Positions 8,198 to 16,705 are shown, counted from the stretch's first letter. The stretch: DNA of 26,769 nt from Bacillota bacterium (GCA_023402355.1 JAEXCG010000114.1:1-26769); one strand, 5' to 3'. The notes: a model not told the origin generated them from the letters alone. Numbers and translations are program-made.

Positions 8198-9309
8198 AGG
8201 ATCGCGAGGAACTGCAACGCGTTTTCGGAAGCGCCGATCCCGGCTTCGTCAACGCCGTAAACCGGACGCTTGAAACGATCAAGAAGGAAGAAGAGGAAAG
8301 GCATATGAAAAAAATCAGCATGGGTCTTGTCATCGCCATCGCGTGCATGCTGCTCGCGACCGTCGCGTTCGCGGCGGCGGAAAGGTGGGGCGTGTTCGAC
8401 TTCATCAGCAACCGCTACGACGTCAAGGTGCTGCCGCAGGCACAGGAAATCGTCCACAAGGAATTTGCCGGAAACACCACACAGATCGGCGACGCCATCT
8501 TCGGCGTGCGCGAGGCGATCTTCGACGGCCAGCACGTCTACATCACGCTTGCGGTGACGCCCGCGGACGATTCCATCCTCCTGCTCGGCTCCGACAGCAT
8601 GCCCGACGACATGGCCGCAGACCTGCTGGGCGAGGAGCGCGGCGAGGGGCTCACCATCCGCGATTGGGCGGCAAAGCACGGCAAGACGAAGCTCGTGCAC
8701 ACCAACGTGGGCGACAACGCCGTCGCGCAGGGCGAGCAGAGCATCGTCAACTCCATCGACTTCATCACGGAAGACGACGGCACGCTCGTCTACATGGTGC
8801 ACGGCGCCTACGAGGGCAGCAAGGACAAGATCGACGTGGAGCTGCTTTGCATCAGCGCCCCCTATACCGCGGATGAAAACCTCCTCCAGGAAAACGTCGA
8901 GCGCGGTTCCCTGGGCTTCGAGCTTGCCGCCGCCGCGCCCATCGGCCGCGCGCAGAACGTCGCGCCCGCGACCTATGCGGACTGCGGCGTGCGCGTGGAC
9001 CGCGTGACGCTGACCGGCTCGCCCATGGCCGTGTACTACGAAATCGAGTACACCGTCGTAGACAAGGCGGCGTACGAGAAGACCGACGACGGCCTGTGGT
9101 TCGAGTTCCTGGGAGCAGACGGCGAGCGCCTGCCCATCGGCGCGTCCACGGGCGGCGAAAGCGGCGAAGTCGAAGGTTCCGAGGGAAAGGTCTTCGTGGA
9201 GCGCGGGTCCTTGGAGGCCATGGAGACGATGCCTCAGGAGGTCACCCTGCGCGGCTACAACTGCTGGGAAAAGAACCGCTATGAGACGCACACGTTCGAA
9301 ATGAAATAA
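8194..9309 (+). CDS. Single-span membrane anti-sigma factor with large outer domain (DUF4179-like, pair A)
   Basis: A 371-residue protein beginning at a GTG that overlaps the sigma stop (GTGA). A short charged N-terminal part of about 40 residues would bind the sigma factor inside the cell. One membrane span follows (ISMGLVIAIACMLLATVAFA, about 41-60), then some 310 residues outside. The outer part starts with WGVFDFIS and carries TQIGDAIFGVREAIFDGQHV and later VRVDRVTLTGSPMAVYYEIE. Both match positions in the pair B protein (20463-21410). This is the layout of DUF4179-type anti-sigma factors; the family name is from memory. No protease site or ligand domain can be named. Confidence 0.8.
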   Translation: MKDREELQRVFGSADPGFVNAVNRTLETIKKEEEERHMKKISMGLVIAIACMLLATVAFAAAERWGVFDFISNRYDVKVLPQAQEIVHKEFAGNTTQIGDAIFGVREAIFDGQHVYITLAVTPADDSILLLGSDSMPDDMAADLLGEERGEGLTIRDWAAKHGKTKLVHTNVGDNAVAQGEQSIVNSIDFITEDDGTLVYMVHGAYEGSKDKIDVELLCISAPYTADENLLQENVERGSLGFELAAAAPIGRAQNVAPATYADCGVRVDRVTLTGSPMAVYYEIEYTVVDKAAYEKTDDGLWFEFLGADGERLPIGASTGGESGEVEGSEGKVFVERGSLEAMETMPQEVTLRGYNCWEKNRYETHTFEMK

Positions 9310-9328
9310 GAAAATCCAACCAATCGAA

Positions 9329-9374
9329 GACGACCGGCGTCGGGCTGTGCACATGCAGCCCGGCGCCGGTCGTC
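9329..9374. terminator. Long 19-bp hairpin between convergent genes
   Basis: Arms 9329-9347 and 9356-9374 pair along 19 positions with a single T/G wobble around an eight-base loop. It lies 19 bases after the anti-sigma stop and six before the aldolase stop. There is no clean T-run on either side, only a T-rich stretch on the minus side. Probably a two-way terminator or mRNA 3' stabiliser. Confidence 0.6.
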
Positions 9375-9380
9375 CGTCCA

Positions 9381-10262
9381 TCAGATCAAGCAGCCGTTTT
9401 CCGACAGCGTCCTGCGAAGGATCGCCCGCTGCGCGTCGCTCAACTCCCCGAACGGGCGCATGCAGGTTCTTTCGCAGAAGCCCATCATGCACAGCGCCTC
9501 CTTTTCCGCGGCCATCAGCCCCAGCGAAAGCAGCGTTTGGACGACGGCGTTCACCTGCTCCTGAATTTGCAGCGCCTCCCCCAGGCGCCCCTGCCGGAAG
9601 AGGCGGTACATGGCGACGAACTTTTCGGCCATGAAGTTGTACGTGCTGCCGACGCCGCCATCCGCCCCCATGCTGAGCCCCGCCAGGAACATTTCGTCCA
9701 GCCCGTTTAGGACCACCAAATCAGGACGAATCCGCCGCATGCGCTCCAGCATGAAGAAATCGCTGCTGGTATGCTTGACGCCCAGAAACCTGCCGTCCTC
9801 CAGCAGGGGACGCAGCTCCTCCGCCGTCAGCCTGACGCCCGAATAGCCCGGTATATTGTAGATCAAAACCGGTTTGGCGGCCGCGTCCGCCAGCGCCAGA
9901 TAATAGCGGCGGATCTCCTCCGCGGTAAAGGGGTAATAGAACGGCGGCACGGAGCTGACCGCGTCCACGCCCAGCCGGGCCGCATGGCGCGCCAGTCCCT
10001 CGGCCTGCGCCTGCGCGATGCAGCCCACGTGGGCGATGACCGGCAGCGCGCGGTTTACCTCGCCCATAACGGTCTCCAGAATCTCCTTCCGCTGCGCGTC
10101 CGTGAGCAGGAAGACCTCCGCCGTGCTGCCGCACACGTAGAATCCGTCCACGCCCTTTTCCATGTTCAGGCGCACCAGCCTGCGAAGCGCTGCCCGGTCC
10201 ACGTTCCCCGCCGCGTCAAAGGGCGTCATCAGCGCCGGATAAATCCCCTGAAACTTCTTCAC
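9381..10262 (-). CDS. DHDPS/N-acetylneuraminate lyase superfamily aldolase, NanA-like
   Basis: A 293-residue class I aldolase TIM barrel. The family cleaves or condenses pyruvate with an aldehyde through a Schiff-base lysine. Here K163 (GVKHTSSDF) is that lysine, Y135 (IYNIPGYSG) the proton relay, and GST at 45-47 the pyruvate carboxylate loop, with A48 where NanA normally has Gly. PPFYYPF, NGLDEMFLAG and GSTYNFM resemble neuraminate lyase more than DapA. It starts at a GTG with AAAGGAG eight bases upstream and overlaps the EamA gene by 47 bases. As the last gene of the catabolic operon, it most plausibly splits a 2-keto-3-deoxy sugar acid into pyruvate and an aldehyde. A role in lysine synthesis is unlikely from context. 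Confidence 0.9.
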   Translation of the reverse strand: MKKFQGIYPALMTPFDAAGNVDRAALRRLVRLNMEKGVDGFYVCGSTAEVFLLTDAQRKEILETVMGEVNRALPVIAHVGCIAQAQAEGLARHAARLGVDAVSSVPPFYYPFTAEEIRRYYLALADAAAKPVLIYNIPGYSGVRLTAEELRPLLEDGRFLGVKHTSSDFFMLERMRRIRPDLVVLNGLDEMFLAGLSMGADGGVGSTYNFMAEKFVAMYRLFRQGRLGEALQIQEQVNAVVQTLLSLGLMAAEKEALCMMGFCERTCMRPFGELSDAQRAILRRTLSENGCLI

Positions 10263-11142
10263 CCTGCTTCTCCTTTCTCTCCGAGAGCATCAGCGTGCTG
10301 CCGGCCATCACCAGCGCAATCGACGCGTAGAGGGCGGCCCCGCCCCTCGCCTCCCCCAGGATCAGCAGCGACATGAGCGGCGCCAGGACGGGCTTGATGA
10401 AAAAGACGAGGGAGGCCATGAAAGCGCCCGCCTTTTCCATCGCCTTAAAGTAGGACAGGTAGCCCAGCCCGGTCACCACCACGCCCAGGAAAAGCAGGAT
10501 GCAAAGACTCCGCGCGTCGAGCGCCCGCACGGTGAGCGGAACGCCCGCGACGGCGAGCGCCGCGCCCAGCAGCGCCGTCCCGATGGAAAACGAGAGCCCG
10601 ATCTGCACGCAGGTCGGGATTCTGTCCAGCTCCCGCTTGCCCAGCACCGTGAACAGGCTCATCGCCACGGCGGCGAGCAGCGCCAGCGCCACGGCCCGGA
10701 CGTTTTCCGCCGCCGCGCCGGCCCCGCCGACGGCGACGCCCGCCATGCACAGCGCGAGCGACGCGATGCGGCGCCGCGTCAGCTTCTCTTGCAGCAGCCA
10801 CGCCGCGAACAGCGCGGTCATGACGGAGTTGGTGGAGAACACCACCGCGATCACCGCCGCCGATTGGGCGTTGAAGACGGCCGCCTGCAAGAGGCCCATG
10901 CTGACGCAGACGCACAGAATGCCCCGCGCCGCCAGCCCCAGCAGATCGCGCCGGTTCAGCGAAAGGCGCTGCTTTTTCATCGTGCGCAACGCCATCGGCA
11001 GCAGCACGAGGCTTCCAATAAAAAAGCGCAGAAACGTCAGCGCCAGCGGGTCGACCTGCCCCGACAGCAGCTTGCTGGCGGGTTCCATGGCCGCGAAAGC
11101 GACCGCGGTAAAGAGCACGTATGAGAAGTTTTTTCTGTTCAT
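10216..11142 (-). CDS. EamA-family drug/metabolite transporter
   Basis: A 308-residue inner-membrane protein made of two EamA repeats with about ten hydrophobic spans. Repeat one runs from SYVLFTAVAFAAMEPASKLL, repeat two from about residue 155 (LALLAAVAMSLFTVLGKREL). It contains the usual PLALTFLRFFIGSLVLLP and late FFIKPVLAPLMSLLILGE. The ATG follows GCGAGGGAAC. The last 15 codons overlap the aldolase gene. EamA proteins mostly export metabolites or amino acids in exchange for protons. Inside a sugar/glycoside catabolic operon that already has an ABC importer, an export role (a released aglycone or an end product) is my inference. Confidence 0.92.
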   Translation of the reverse strand: MNRKNFSYVLFTAVAFAAMEPASKLLSGQVDPLALTFLRFFIGSLVLLPMALRTMKKQRLSLNRRDLLGLAARGILCVCVSMGLLQAAVFNAQSAAVIAVVFSTNSVMTALFAAWLLQEKLTRRRIASLALCMAGVAVGGAGAAAENVRAVALALLAAVAMSLFTVLGKRELDRIPTCVQIGLSFSIGTALLGAALAVAGVPLTVRALDARSLCILLFLGVVVTGLGYLSYFKAMEKAGAFMASLVFFIKPVLAPLMSLLILGEARGGAALYASIALVMAGSTLMLSERKEKQGEEVSGDLSGADDAL

Positions 11143-11178
11143 GTTCCCTCGCTGCGGCGGCTTTCGCGCGCCCGTCCC

Positions 11179-12369
11179 TCAAATGTCCGGGATAACGATC
11201 TGCACTTCACGCCCCATGTCGCTCGAACGGACGATGCCGTCGATGATGGCCTGGTTGTAGAGAATCTCTCCCGCAGGCACCGGCGCTTTCCCGCCGTCCT
11301 TGCAGGCGTCGAGGAAGGAGCGAATCTTCAGGTCGAACAGGTCGATTCCCTCGCTGTCGATGACCGGGATTTCTATGCAGGTTTCCAGTCCGCCGAACTG
11401 CATGTAGGCCTTCATAGGGCCGCCCACGGTCCCGTTCCAGCACTCGGTGGAGGGGATGCGCAGGCCCGCCTTGGTGCCGAAGATCAGCGTGTCGCCCGGC
11501 GTGTCCATGTTCATGGCCCAGGCGATGCGAAAGTCCAGGACGATGCCGCCCTCCAGGCGGACAAACGCGGCCGCAAAGTCGTCCACGCCAAACTTCTGCG
11601 CGTATTCCGGGTGTTTGCGGTAGTACTCCGGCTGATTTCCGAAAAAGGCGCCCCGAAAGCCGGTCACGGTCAGCGGCCGGGGATAGCCGACGGCGTTGAG
11701 CACCATGTCCAGCGAGTAACAGCCGATGTCGCCCACGGCGCCGATGCCCGCCGTCTGCTCCTCGATAAAGCTGGTGCCGAACGGCACCGGAATGCCGCGC
11801 CGCCTGCCCCCGCCGGTCTGGATGTAGTAGACGTCCCCCAGCTCGCCCGACTGCACGATCTCCTTGATCTTGCGCATGTTGGGGTCAAATCGGGGCTGAA
11901 AGCCGATGGACAGCACCTTGCCGCTGCGCTTCTCCGCGCGCAGGATGGCGACCGCCTCCTCCAGCGTGACGCACATCGGCTTTTCGAGCAGCACGTGGAC
12001 GCCCGCGTTCAGCGCGTCGATGGTGCACTGCGCGTGCGCCCGGTTATACGTGCACACGCTGACGCAGTCGAGCCGCTCGTTCTTCAGCATCTCCTGGTGA
12101 TTCGTGTAGGTGCGAACGCCCGTAACGCCGTGGCGCGCGAAGAACGCGTCGGCCTTTCCCTCCACGATGTCCGCGCCCGCCACGATGTCCACGTCCGGCA
12201 TCTTGAGGTAGCTCGCGATGTGCGCCGCCGCGATCCAGCCCGTGCCGATGATGCCCACCCGCACGCGGCGGCTTTCGTCGACGCCCGCGCCCTCCTCCTG
12301 ATCCTTTTTAAACAGGTTCAGGATGTCGTCCCCCGCCTGGTTGCGGCTTGTAATCCGTTTTCCGGCCAT
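11179..12369 (-). CDS. Gfo/Idh/MocA-family NAD(P)-dependent oxidoreductase (C-glycoside 3-oxidase type by context)
   Basis: A 396-residue oxidoreductase. The Rossmann motif GIIGTG spans 39-44, the nicotinamide-side EKP is at 129-131 (VLLEKPMC), and GDIGCYSLD (213-221) holds the catalytic-site residues, with Tyr218 where many members have His. A polar N-terminal extension of about 35 residues precedes the Rossmann fold. The longer upstream frame to 12438 is not used because the ATG at 12369 has GGGAGG in the right place and the extra residues are arginine-rich translation of a GC-rich hairpin. In known C-glycoside cleavage systems a member of this family oxidises the sugar 3-OH before the alpha/beta elimination complex acts. 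The adjacent TIM-barrel and DUF6379 genes support the same role here. Confidence 0.92.
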   Translation of the reverse strand: MAGKRITSRNQAGDDILNLFKKDQEEGAGVDESRRVRVGIIGTGWIAAAHIASYLKMPDVDIVAGADIVEGKADAFFARHGVTGVRTYTNHQEMLKNERLDCVSVCTYNRAHAQCTIDALNAGVHVLLEKPMCVTLEEAVAILRAEKRSGKVLSIGFQPRFDPNMRKIKEIVQSGELGDVYYIQTGGGRRRGIPVPFGTSFIEEQTAGIGAVGDIGCYSLDMVLNAVGYPRPLTVTGFRGAFFGNQPEYYRKHPEYAQKFGVDDFAAAFVRLEGGIVLDFRIAWAMNMDTPGDTLIFGTKAGLRIPSTECWNGTVGGPMKAYMQFGGLETCIEIPVIDSEGIDLFDLKIRSFLDACKDGGKAPVPAGEILYNQAIIDGIVRSSDMGREVQIVIPDI

Positions 12370-12394
12370 TTCTTTGCATCCTCCCTTTTTTACG

Positions 12395-12445
12395 CCCCGG
12401 CCCCGCCGGTGCCGGGGTACTCGGCGGGGAATTTTCAATTCCCGC
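12395..12445 (-). promoter_or_regulatory. Two adjacent hairpins in the oxidoreductase leader
   Basis: CCCCGGC (12395-12401) pairs with GCCGGGG (12411-12417). A second stem, GCGGGGAATT (12424-12433) with AATTCCCGC (12437-12445), has one bulge. They fill the only sizeable gap (103 nt) within the downstream half of the operon. No T-run follows on minus. They may stabilise or punctuate the mRNA upstream of the oxidoreductase gene. Confidence 0.4.
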
Positions 12446-12472
12446 GCCGCTAGTCGGCCTGTCGGCCTCCCT

Positions 12473-13450
12473 TTACTTCTCGAGCAGTCGCTTTTCCATG
12501 CGGATGTGTTCCCGAACCTGCTCGCAGGCGGGATACCGGTCGGCGTCGTAGCAGTAATGCCCCTCGTACTCGCTGATGAGATAGCCGGAAAACCCGCTGC
12601 GCTCGATGAGACGCAGGAGCTTTGCGTAGGGAATCGTCTTTTCCTCGCCGTCCTGCATGTGATAAAACTTGGTGTGAAAGTGCGTCACGTACTTCATGAC
12701 CTCCGCCAGCGCGTCCGGACGGTAGGGCCTGTAGAGGGCGAAGAGCTCCTCCGCGAGCTCCCCTGCATACGCGCTTTCGTCGTGCGCCTTCAGATAGTCC
12801 CGCGCCGCGCCGATCCCCGCGTCCTGGGAAAGGAGTGCGAGCAGCGCGTCTATGGTCTCCCTTCGCACGCCGTGCTGCGCGTAGGCGTCGATCCAGCCGT
12901 CGTAGGGATACTCCTGATAGATGCCCGTATCCACCACCACGCCGATATACGGCGTGTCGAGCTCCCGGAACACCTGTAAAAACCGCTGCCAGATCTCCGT
13001 CTCAAATCTGTGGGGCGGATGAATCTCCACGCCGACCTTCACCCGGTACTTTTCCGCCCACGGCGCGACGCGGCAGAGCAGCTCCGGCGAGATGGCGTGC
13101 TGGGTGCGCACGACGGAAGCGCCCATCTCGTACGCGTTGCGGATATCGCCCACCGTGCTCATGACCTTTTCCTCGTCCGTGAGAAAGCGGTCGCTGCGCA
13201 GGCCGCTGTCCAGATGCGCGCTGTAGCAGAAGGGGTCCAGCCCCAGCGCTTCGCAGCGGGCGCGCAAGTCGTGCAGCCACCGCTTCGTGGGATACGGGAA
13301 GCCCGGCATCATCTGCGAAGCCACGATCTCGATCGCCTCGCCCCCCGCCTCCTTTGCCCTTTGCAGCGCCTCGTCCAGGGTCAGGCGCCCCAGGTAATAC
13401 TCGCTGGAATAGGAAAACAGCGAGACGCCGAAATGAATGGCCTGTGTCAT
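12473..13450 (-). CDS. Xylose-isomerase-like TIM-barrel protein; probable C-glycoside deglycosidase alpha subunit
   Basis: A 325-residue AP-endonuclease-2/sugar isomerase type barrel. Candidate metal ligands are E142 and H144 (VEIHPPH), D174 (VVVDTGIY), H257 or H259 (VTHFHTKF) and E294 (ISEYEGHY). N-terminal SLFSYSSEYYLGRLTLDEAL and IVASQMMPGFPYP resemble the catalytic alpha subunits of C-glycoside deglycosidases (DgpC/CarC-type) as I remember them. Those act as alpha/beta complexes and use a metal-bound 3-oxo-glycoside to eliminate the aglycone. The ATG overlaps the stop of the DUF6379 gene in an ATGA junction, which fits equal production of two subunits. A simple sugar epimerase is the alternative; the beta-subunit neighbour argues against it. 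Confidence 0.86.
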   Translation of the reverse strand: MTQAIHFGVSLFSYSSEYYLGRLTLDEALQRAKEAGGEAIEIVASQMMPGFPYPTKRWLHDLRARCEALGLDPFCYSAHLDSGLRSDRFLTDEEKVMSTVGDIRNAYEMGASVVRTQHAISPELLCRVAPWAEKYRVKVGVEIHPPHRFETEIWQRFLQVFRELDTPYIGVVVDTGIYQEYPYDGWIDAYAQHGVRRETIDALLALLSQDAGIGAARDYLKAHDESAYAGELAEELFALYRPYRPDALAEVMKYVTHFHTKFYHMQDGEEKTIPYAKLLRLIERSGFSGYLISEYEGHYCYDADRYPACEQVREHIRMEKRLLEK

Positions 13451-13893
13451 GCCGCTCCGCTCCCTTCGTCCGAAAAGTGAAGCGTGCGCTCGCAGGCGGA
13501 CGTGACGACTTTACACACGCCGAAGTACGCGGAATACCCGTAGCGAAGCTTCATCACCGCGCCGATGCGGTGCGCGCCCTCGAGACCGCCCTCGCGCAGC
13601 ACCTCCACCACGCCGCAGTCGCTTACGTTCCAGTACTCCTTGTACATCTGCGGCAGCTCCTCGATGCGAAACCGCTTGTCGTTGAGCAGCAGCTCCGTCC
13701 TGCCTGGGTCCACCGGCTCGCCGTCCAGGGTAAAGCGCAGCTCCTCGATACAGGACAGGTAGTTTCCCCTGAAATTCGGCATGCGCACCTGAAAGCGATA
13801 GCCGATCTTCTGCCCGCACACCTCGATATTTTCCGCGCCCTTGGGCCAGACCAGAAACGCATCGTAAGCCTTTTGGTTGTTGATAAGTCCCAT
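13447..13893 (-). CDS. DUF6379 protein; C-glycoside deglycosidase beta-subunit family
   Basis: A 148-residue, beta-rich cytoplasmic protein. The stretch NFRGNYLSCIEELRFTLDGE, then LLLNDKRFRIEEL, the WNVSDCGVVEVL segment and GLEGAHRIGAVMKLRYGY match the pattern I recall for DUF6379, since renamed after the beta subunit of C-glycoside deglycosidases (DgpB, CarB). In those enzymes the small subunit packs on the TIM-barrel alpha subunit and completes the active site. It starts at an ATG with AGGAGG seven bases upstream, only ten bases after the permease stop, and its own stop overlaps the alpha-subunit ATG. No signal peptide. This family is the strongest single clue to the operon's chemistry. Assignment is from remembered family pattern, not a search. 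Confidence 0.82.
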   Translation of the reverse strand: MGLINNQKAYDAFLVWPKGAENIEVCGQKIGYRFQVRMPNFRGNYLSCIEELRFTLDGEPVDPGRTELLLNDKRFRIEELPQMYKEYWNVSDCGVVEVLREGGLEGAHRIGAVMKLRYGYSAYFGVCKVVTSACERTLHFSDEGSGAA

Positions 13894-13903
13894 CTTTTTC
13901 CTC

Positions 13904-15601
13904 CTATGCCCTGTCGATCATGGAGTGCCCGGTGACCTTCTGCGCCAGAATGACCAGCCCCGTCACCAGCATGAAGACCACCGTGCCGAACGCCGCCGCC
14001 TGCGGCAGACCGCCCGCGCCGTCCCACAGGTCGAGAATCGCCGTGGCGACGACGTCCGTGCCCGCGTTTCGCAGCATGACGGAGCTGCTCAGCTCCGGGA
14101 ACGCCATGACGAACGTCAAAATCCAGGCGTACAGCATGCCCGTCCTGGCCAGCGGTATGGTGACCTTGCGCATGGTCCTGCCCCAGGAAGCGCCGGAAAT
14201 GCGGCTCGCCTCCTCCAGCTCCGTGTTGATCTGGATGAGCGCCGACTGGCAGTAGCGGACGCCCGAGGGCAGCATGCGCGTGACGTAGGCCACCAGGAGC
14301 AGCCAGATCGTGCCGTACAGGTGCAGTTGGTTCAGGGGCCGGCTCAGGTACATGAAGATCAGGCCCATGGCCAGCGCCGTGCCGGAGATGCCGGAGGGCA
14401 TGTTGCACAGGTATTCGAGCACGCCCCTGCCGCGCACCCTGGCGCGGACGATGATGTAGCCCGCGACAAGGCCCAGCAGCACCACGCAGGTCGCCGTCAT
14501 CGCGCCCAGGAAAAGGCTGTTCTTAAAGGCGGTGATCGCGACGTCGCTGTTCACCAGCGTCGTGTAGTTTTGCAGCGTCCAGTTGCTTCGCTCAAACCCG
14601 TTGCCCACCGAGCGCATGAAGGACGCCATCAGCAGCGTGCAGTAGGGGATGACGAAGCCGAACAGCGCGTAGACGAGCCCCAGCGCCGAAAACAGATGGC
14701 GCGCGCGCCCCAGCTTCATCACGCTGGGGCGAAAGCCCTTGGCGGAGATGGTTGAATACTTCTTGCTCGAGCGCACCGTGCGCCGGTACAGGAACACCGC
14801 CAGAAGCGACAGCGCCGTCACGGTCACGGAGAGCACCGCGCCCATCTTGAAGTCCATGACCGTGATCGACTCGCGAATTTTCGTGGTGAGCACGTTGATG
14901 TTCAGCATGCGCGGCACGCCGTAGAGCGCGAGCGACTGGCCGAAGGAGAGGATCAGCCCGGAGAGGATCGCCGGCTTGACCAGCGGTATCGTGATGTCCA
15001 GCGAAGCGCGCCGGGCGCTGCCGCCGGACATGCGCGCGGCCTCCTCCAGGTAAGGGTCCATGTTCTCCATGGCCGGAAACACCATCATGAAGATGGTGGC
15101 GATGCCCTGCGGCAGCCCCAGGATCACCAGCGACCAGACCGAGTAGATGTTGATCGGCCCGTACGTGGTGTCGAGCCGAAGCAAAAAGCGCAGCGCGCGG
15201 TTCACGAAGCCCACGTTCGGCCCCGCCAGGATGATGTAAGCCAGCGTGATTAAAAAGGGCGGGGTCATGATGGCGATGATGATGGTGCTCTTGACCAGGG
15301 TCTTAAAGCGCATGTTCGTGCGGCTGACGCCGAAGGCCAGCGTCACGCCCAGCAGCGTTCCCAGGCCGCCGATGCCCACCGCGACCAGCAGCGTGTTGAG
15401 CAGCGCTTCCCGAATGCTTGCGCGCCGAAAGTACTTCACAAAATTTTGCAGGGTAAAGGCGCCTGCCTCGTCCGTGACGCCCTCGAAGACCATGTAGCCG
15501 ATCGGCACCAGCACGAGCAGCGCGATGATCAGGCACACGGCGGCAAACAAAATGGAGCTCGCCTGAAAGTTCCTTGCGGGTTTGGCGTTTCTGTCAGCCA
15601 T
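13904..15601 (-). CDS. Fused two-domain ABC permease, iron(III)/2-aminoethylphosphonate type
   Basis: About 565 residues with twelve or so membrane spans. Two binding-protein-dependent transport domains lie in tandem. Each has its own EAA loop: EEAARMSGGSARRASLDITI in the N half and EEASRISGASWGRTMRKVTI in the C half. This FbpB/PhnU-V-like architecture serves as both halves of the channel in one chain. A GTG at 15604 directly precedes the ATG at 15601; the latter has GGCGGTG at better spacing. It follows the enolase gene by 15 bases. The iron/AEP subfamily also transports sugars and organic phosphates, so iron is not implied; the catabolic neighbours suggest an organic substrate. Confidence 0.93.
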   Translation of the reverse strand: MADRNAKPARNFQASSILFAAVCLIIALLVLVPIGYMVFEGVTDEAGAFTLQNFVKYFRRASIREALLNTLLVAVGIGGLGTLLGVTLAFGVSRTNMRFKTLVKSTIIIAIMTPPFLITLAYIILAGPNVGFVNRALRFLLRLDTTYGPINIYSVWSLVILGLPQGIATIFMMVFPAMENMDPYLEEAARMSGGSARRASLDITIPLVKPAILSGLILSFGQSLALYGVPRMLNINVLTTKIRESITVMDFKMGAVLSVTVTALSLLAVFLYRRTVRSSKKYSTISAKGFRPSVMKLGRARHLFSALGLVYALFGFVIPYCTLLMASFMRSVGNGFERSNWTLQNYTTLVNSDVAITAFKNSLFLGAMTATCVVLLGLVAGYIIVRARVRGRGVLEYLCNMPSGISGTALAMGLIFMYLSRPLNQLHLYGTIWLLLVAYVTRMLPSGVRYCQSALIQINTELEEASRISGASWGRTMRKVTIPLARTGMLYAWILTFVMAFPELSSSVMLRNAGTDVVATAILDLWDGAGGLPQAAAFGTVVFMLVTGLVILAQKVTGHSMIDRA

Positions 15602-15616
15602 CACGGTTCACCGCCT

Positions 15617-16705
15617 TCATTTCACTTCGTATCGGTCTATGGCGGACTGCGTAAATTTCAGCCCCAGGCCCGGCGTCGTGCGCGCGAGCGCAAAGCCGTC
15701 CCGCGTCTGCACCGGGTCCTCCAGAAACCTTTGAAACCAGGGAATGTACTCCACAAACAGGGCGTTGGGCACGCAGCAGAGCACCTGGGCCGTCACCTCC
15801 ATGACGAAGTGCGGCGAAATGCGGATGCCTTGCGCGTCGCAGTACGCGGCCACGCGCATCCATTCGGTGATGCCGCCCACGCGGATCACGTCCGCCTGGA
15901 TGTAGGAAACCAGACGGTCGCGGATGTACTCGTCGCAGTCGTGAATGCCGAAAAAGTTTTCGCCCGTCGCGAGCGGAATGTCGATCTGCCCGGCGATGGC
16001 GCGGTGTCCCTGCGGATTGCGCAGTGAAATCGGCTCCTCCAGCCAGAAGATGTCGTACTCCTGCAGGCGTTTCCCCAGCCGGATCGCCGCCGGGACGTCC
16101 AGAATGGTGTTGGCGTCGATGAACAGCTTGGCCTCGCTTCCCAGCGCGAGGCGCAGCTTTTCAAGGCGCAGGGCGTCCGTCTCAAGCCCGGTGCGGCCGA
16201 CCTGAATCTTGACGCCCAGCATCTTCTGCTCCGCGACCAGCTCCCGGGCGCGCTCCACCATCTCCTCCACCGGCAGGCCGATCCACCCGGCCACGCTGGC
16301 GTACATCGGCACCCTGTCCCGATACCTGCCCAGCAGATCGCAGATCGGCTTCCCGGCCGCCTTACTGTAAATGTCCCACAGCGCCAGGTCGACGCCCGCC
16401 GCGCCCAGCACGGTGACGCCCGCGAAGCCCGCCTGACGCAGCTCCCAGAGCAGAAAGGCGGACAGCGCCTTCACCTCGGTCGGGTCCCTGCCAAGAAGCA
16501 GTTCGCGGATGTCCGTATCGATGAGCGTCTTGATCGCGTGACCCCCGAATCCGTCGGTGTAGGTATATCCATAGCCGGTGAGCCCCTCGTCCGTATCGAT
16601 CTGCACCAGCACGATTTCCATATAAGCGCGCGATTTCGTCTGATTGATCAGCGCGGTTTCAACGGGCGTATGCAGCAGCTTCGTGCGAATGTCCGTAATC
16701 TTCAT
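15617..16705 (-). CDS. Mandelate racemase / muconate lactonizing enzyme family protein (enolase superfamily)
   Basis: A 362-residue enolase-superfamily enzyme: capping domain to about 125, then a modified TIM barrel. Visible catalytic pieces are K166-x-Q168 (GVKIQVG), metal ligands D197 (FIDANT, with N199), E223 or E224 (WLEEP) and E249 (ATGEN), and a D272...H299 pair (ADVIRVGG, SPHFVME). The Asp/His dyad places it in the mandelate racemase subgroup, where most characterised members are acid-sugar dehydratases. The Q in the usual KxK/KxH position is a detail worth noting. It sits between ATPase and permease genes, an insertion that breaks the transporter genes. With the aldolase at the operon end it could feed a 2-keto-3-deoxy acid to cleavage. 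Racemase or cycloisomerase activity is possible. Confidence 0.9.
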   Translation of the reverse strand: MKITDIRTKLLHTPVETALINQTKSRAYMEIVLVQIDTDEGLTGYGYTYTDGFGGHAIKTLIDTDIRELLLGRDPTEVKALSAFLLWELRQAGFAGVTVLGAAGVDLALWDIYSKAAGKPICDLLGRYRDRVPMYASVAGWIGLPVEEMVERARELVAEQKMLGVKIQVGRTGLETDALRLEKLRLALGSEAKLFIDANTILDVPAAIRLGKRLQEYDIFWLEEPISLRNPQGHRAIAGQIDIPLATGENFFGIHDCDEYIRDRLVSYIQADVIRVGGITEWMRVAAYCDAQGIRISPHFVMEVTAQVLCCVPNALFVEYIPWFQRFLEDPVQTRDGFALARTTPGLGLKFTQSAIDRYEVK

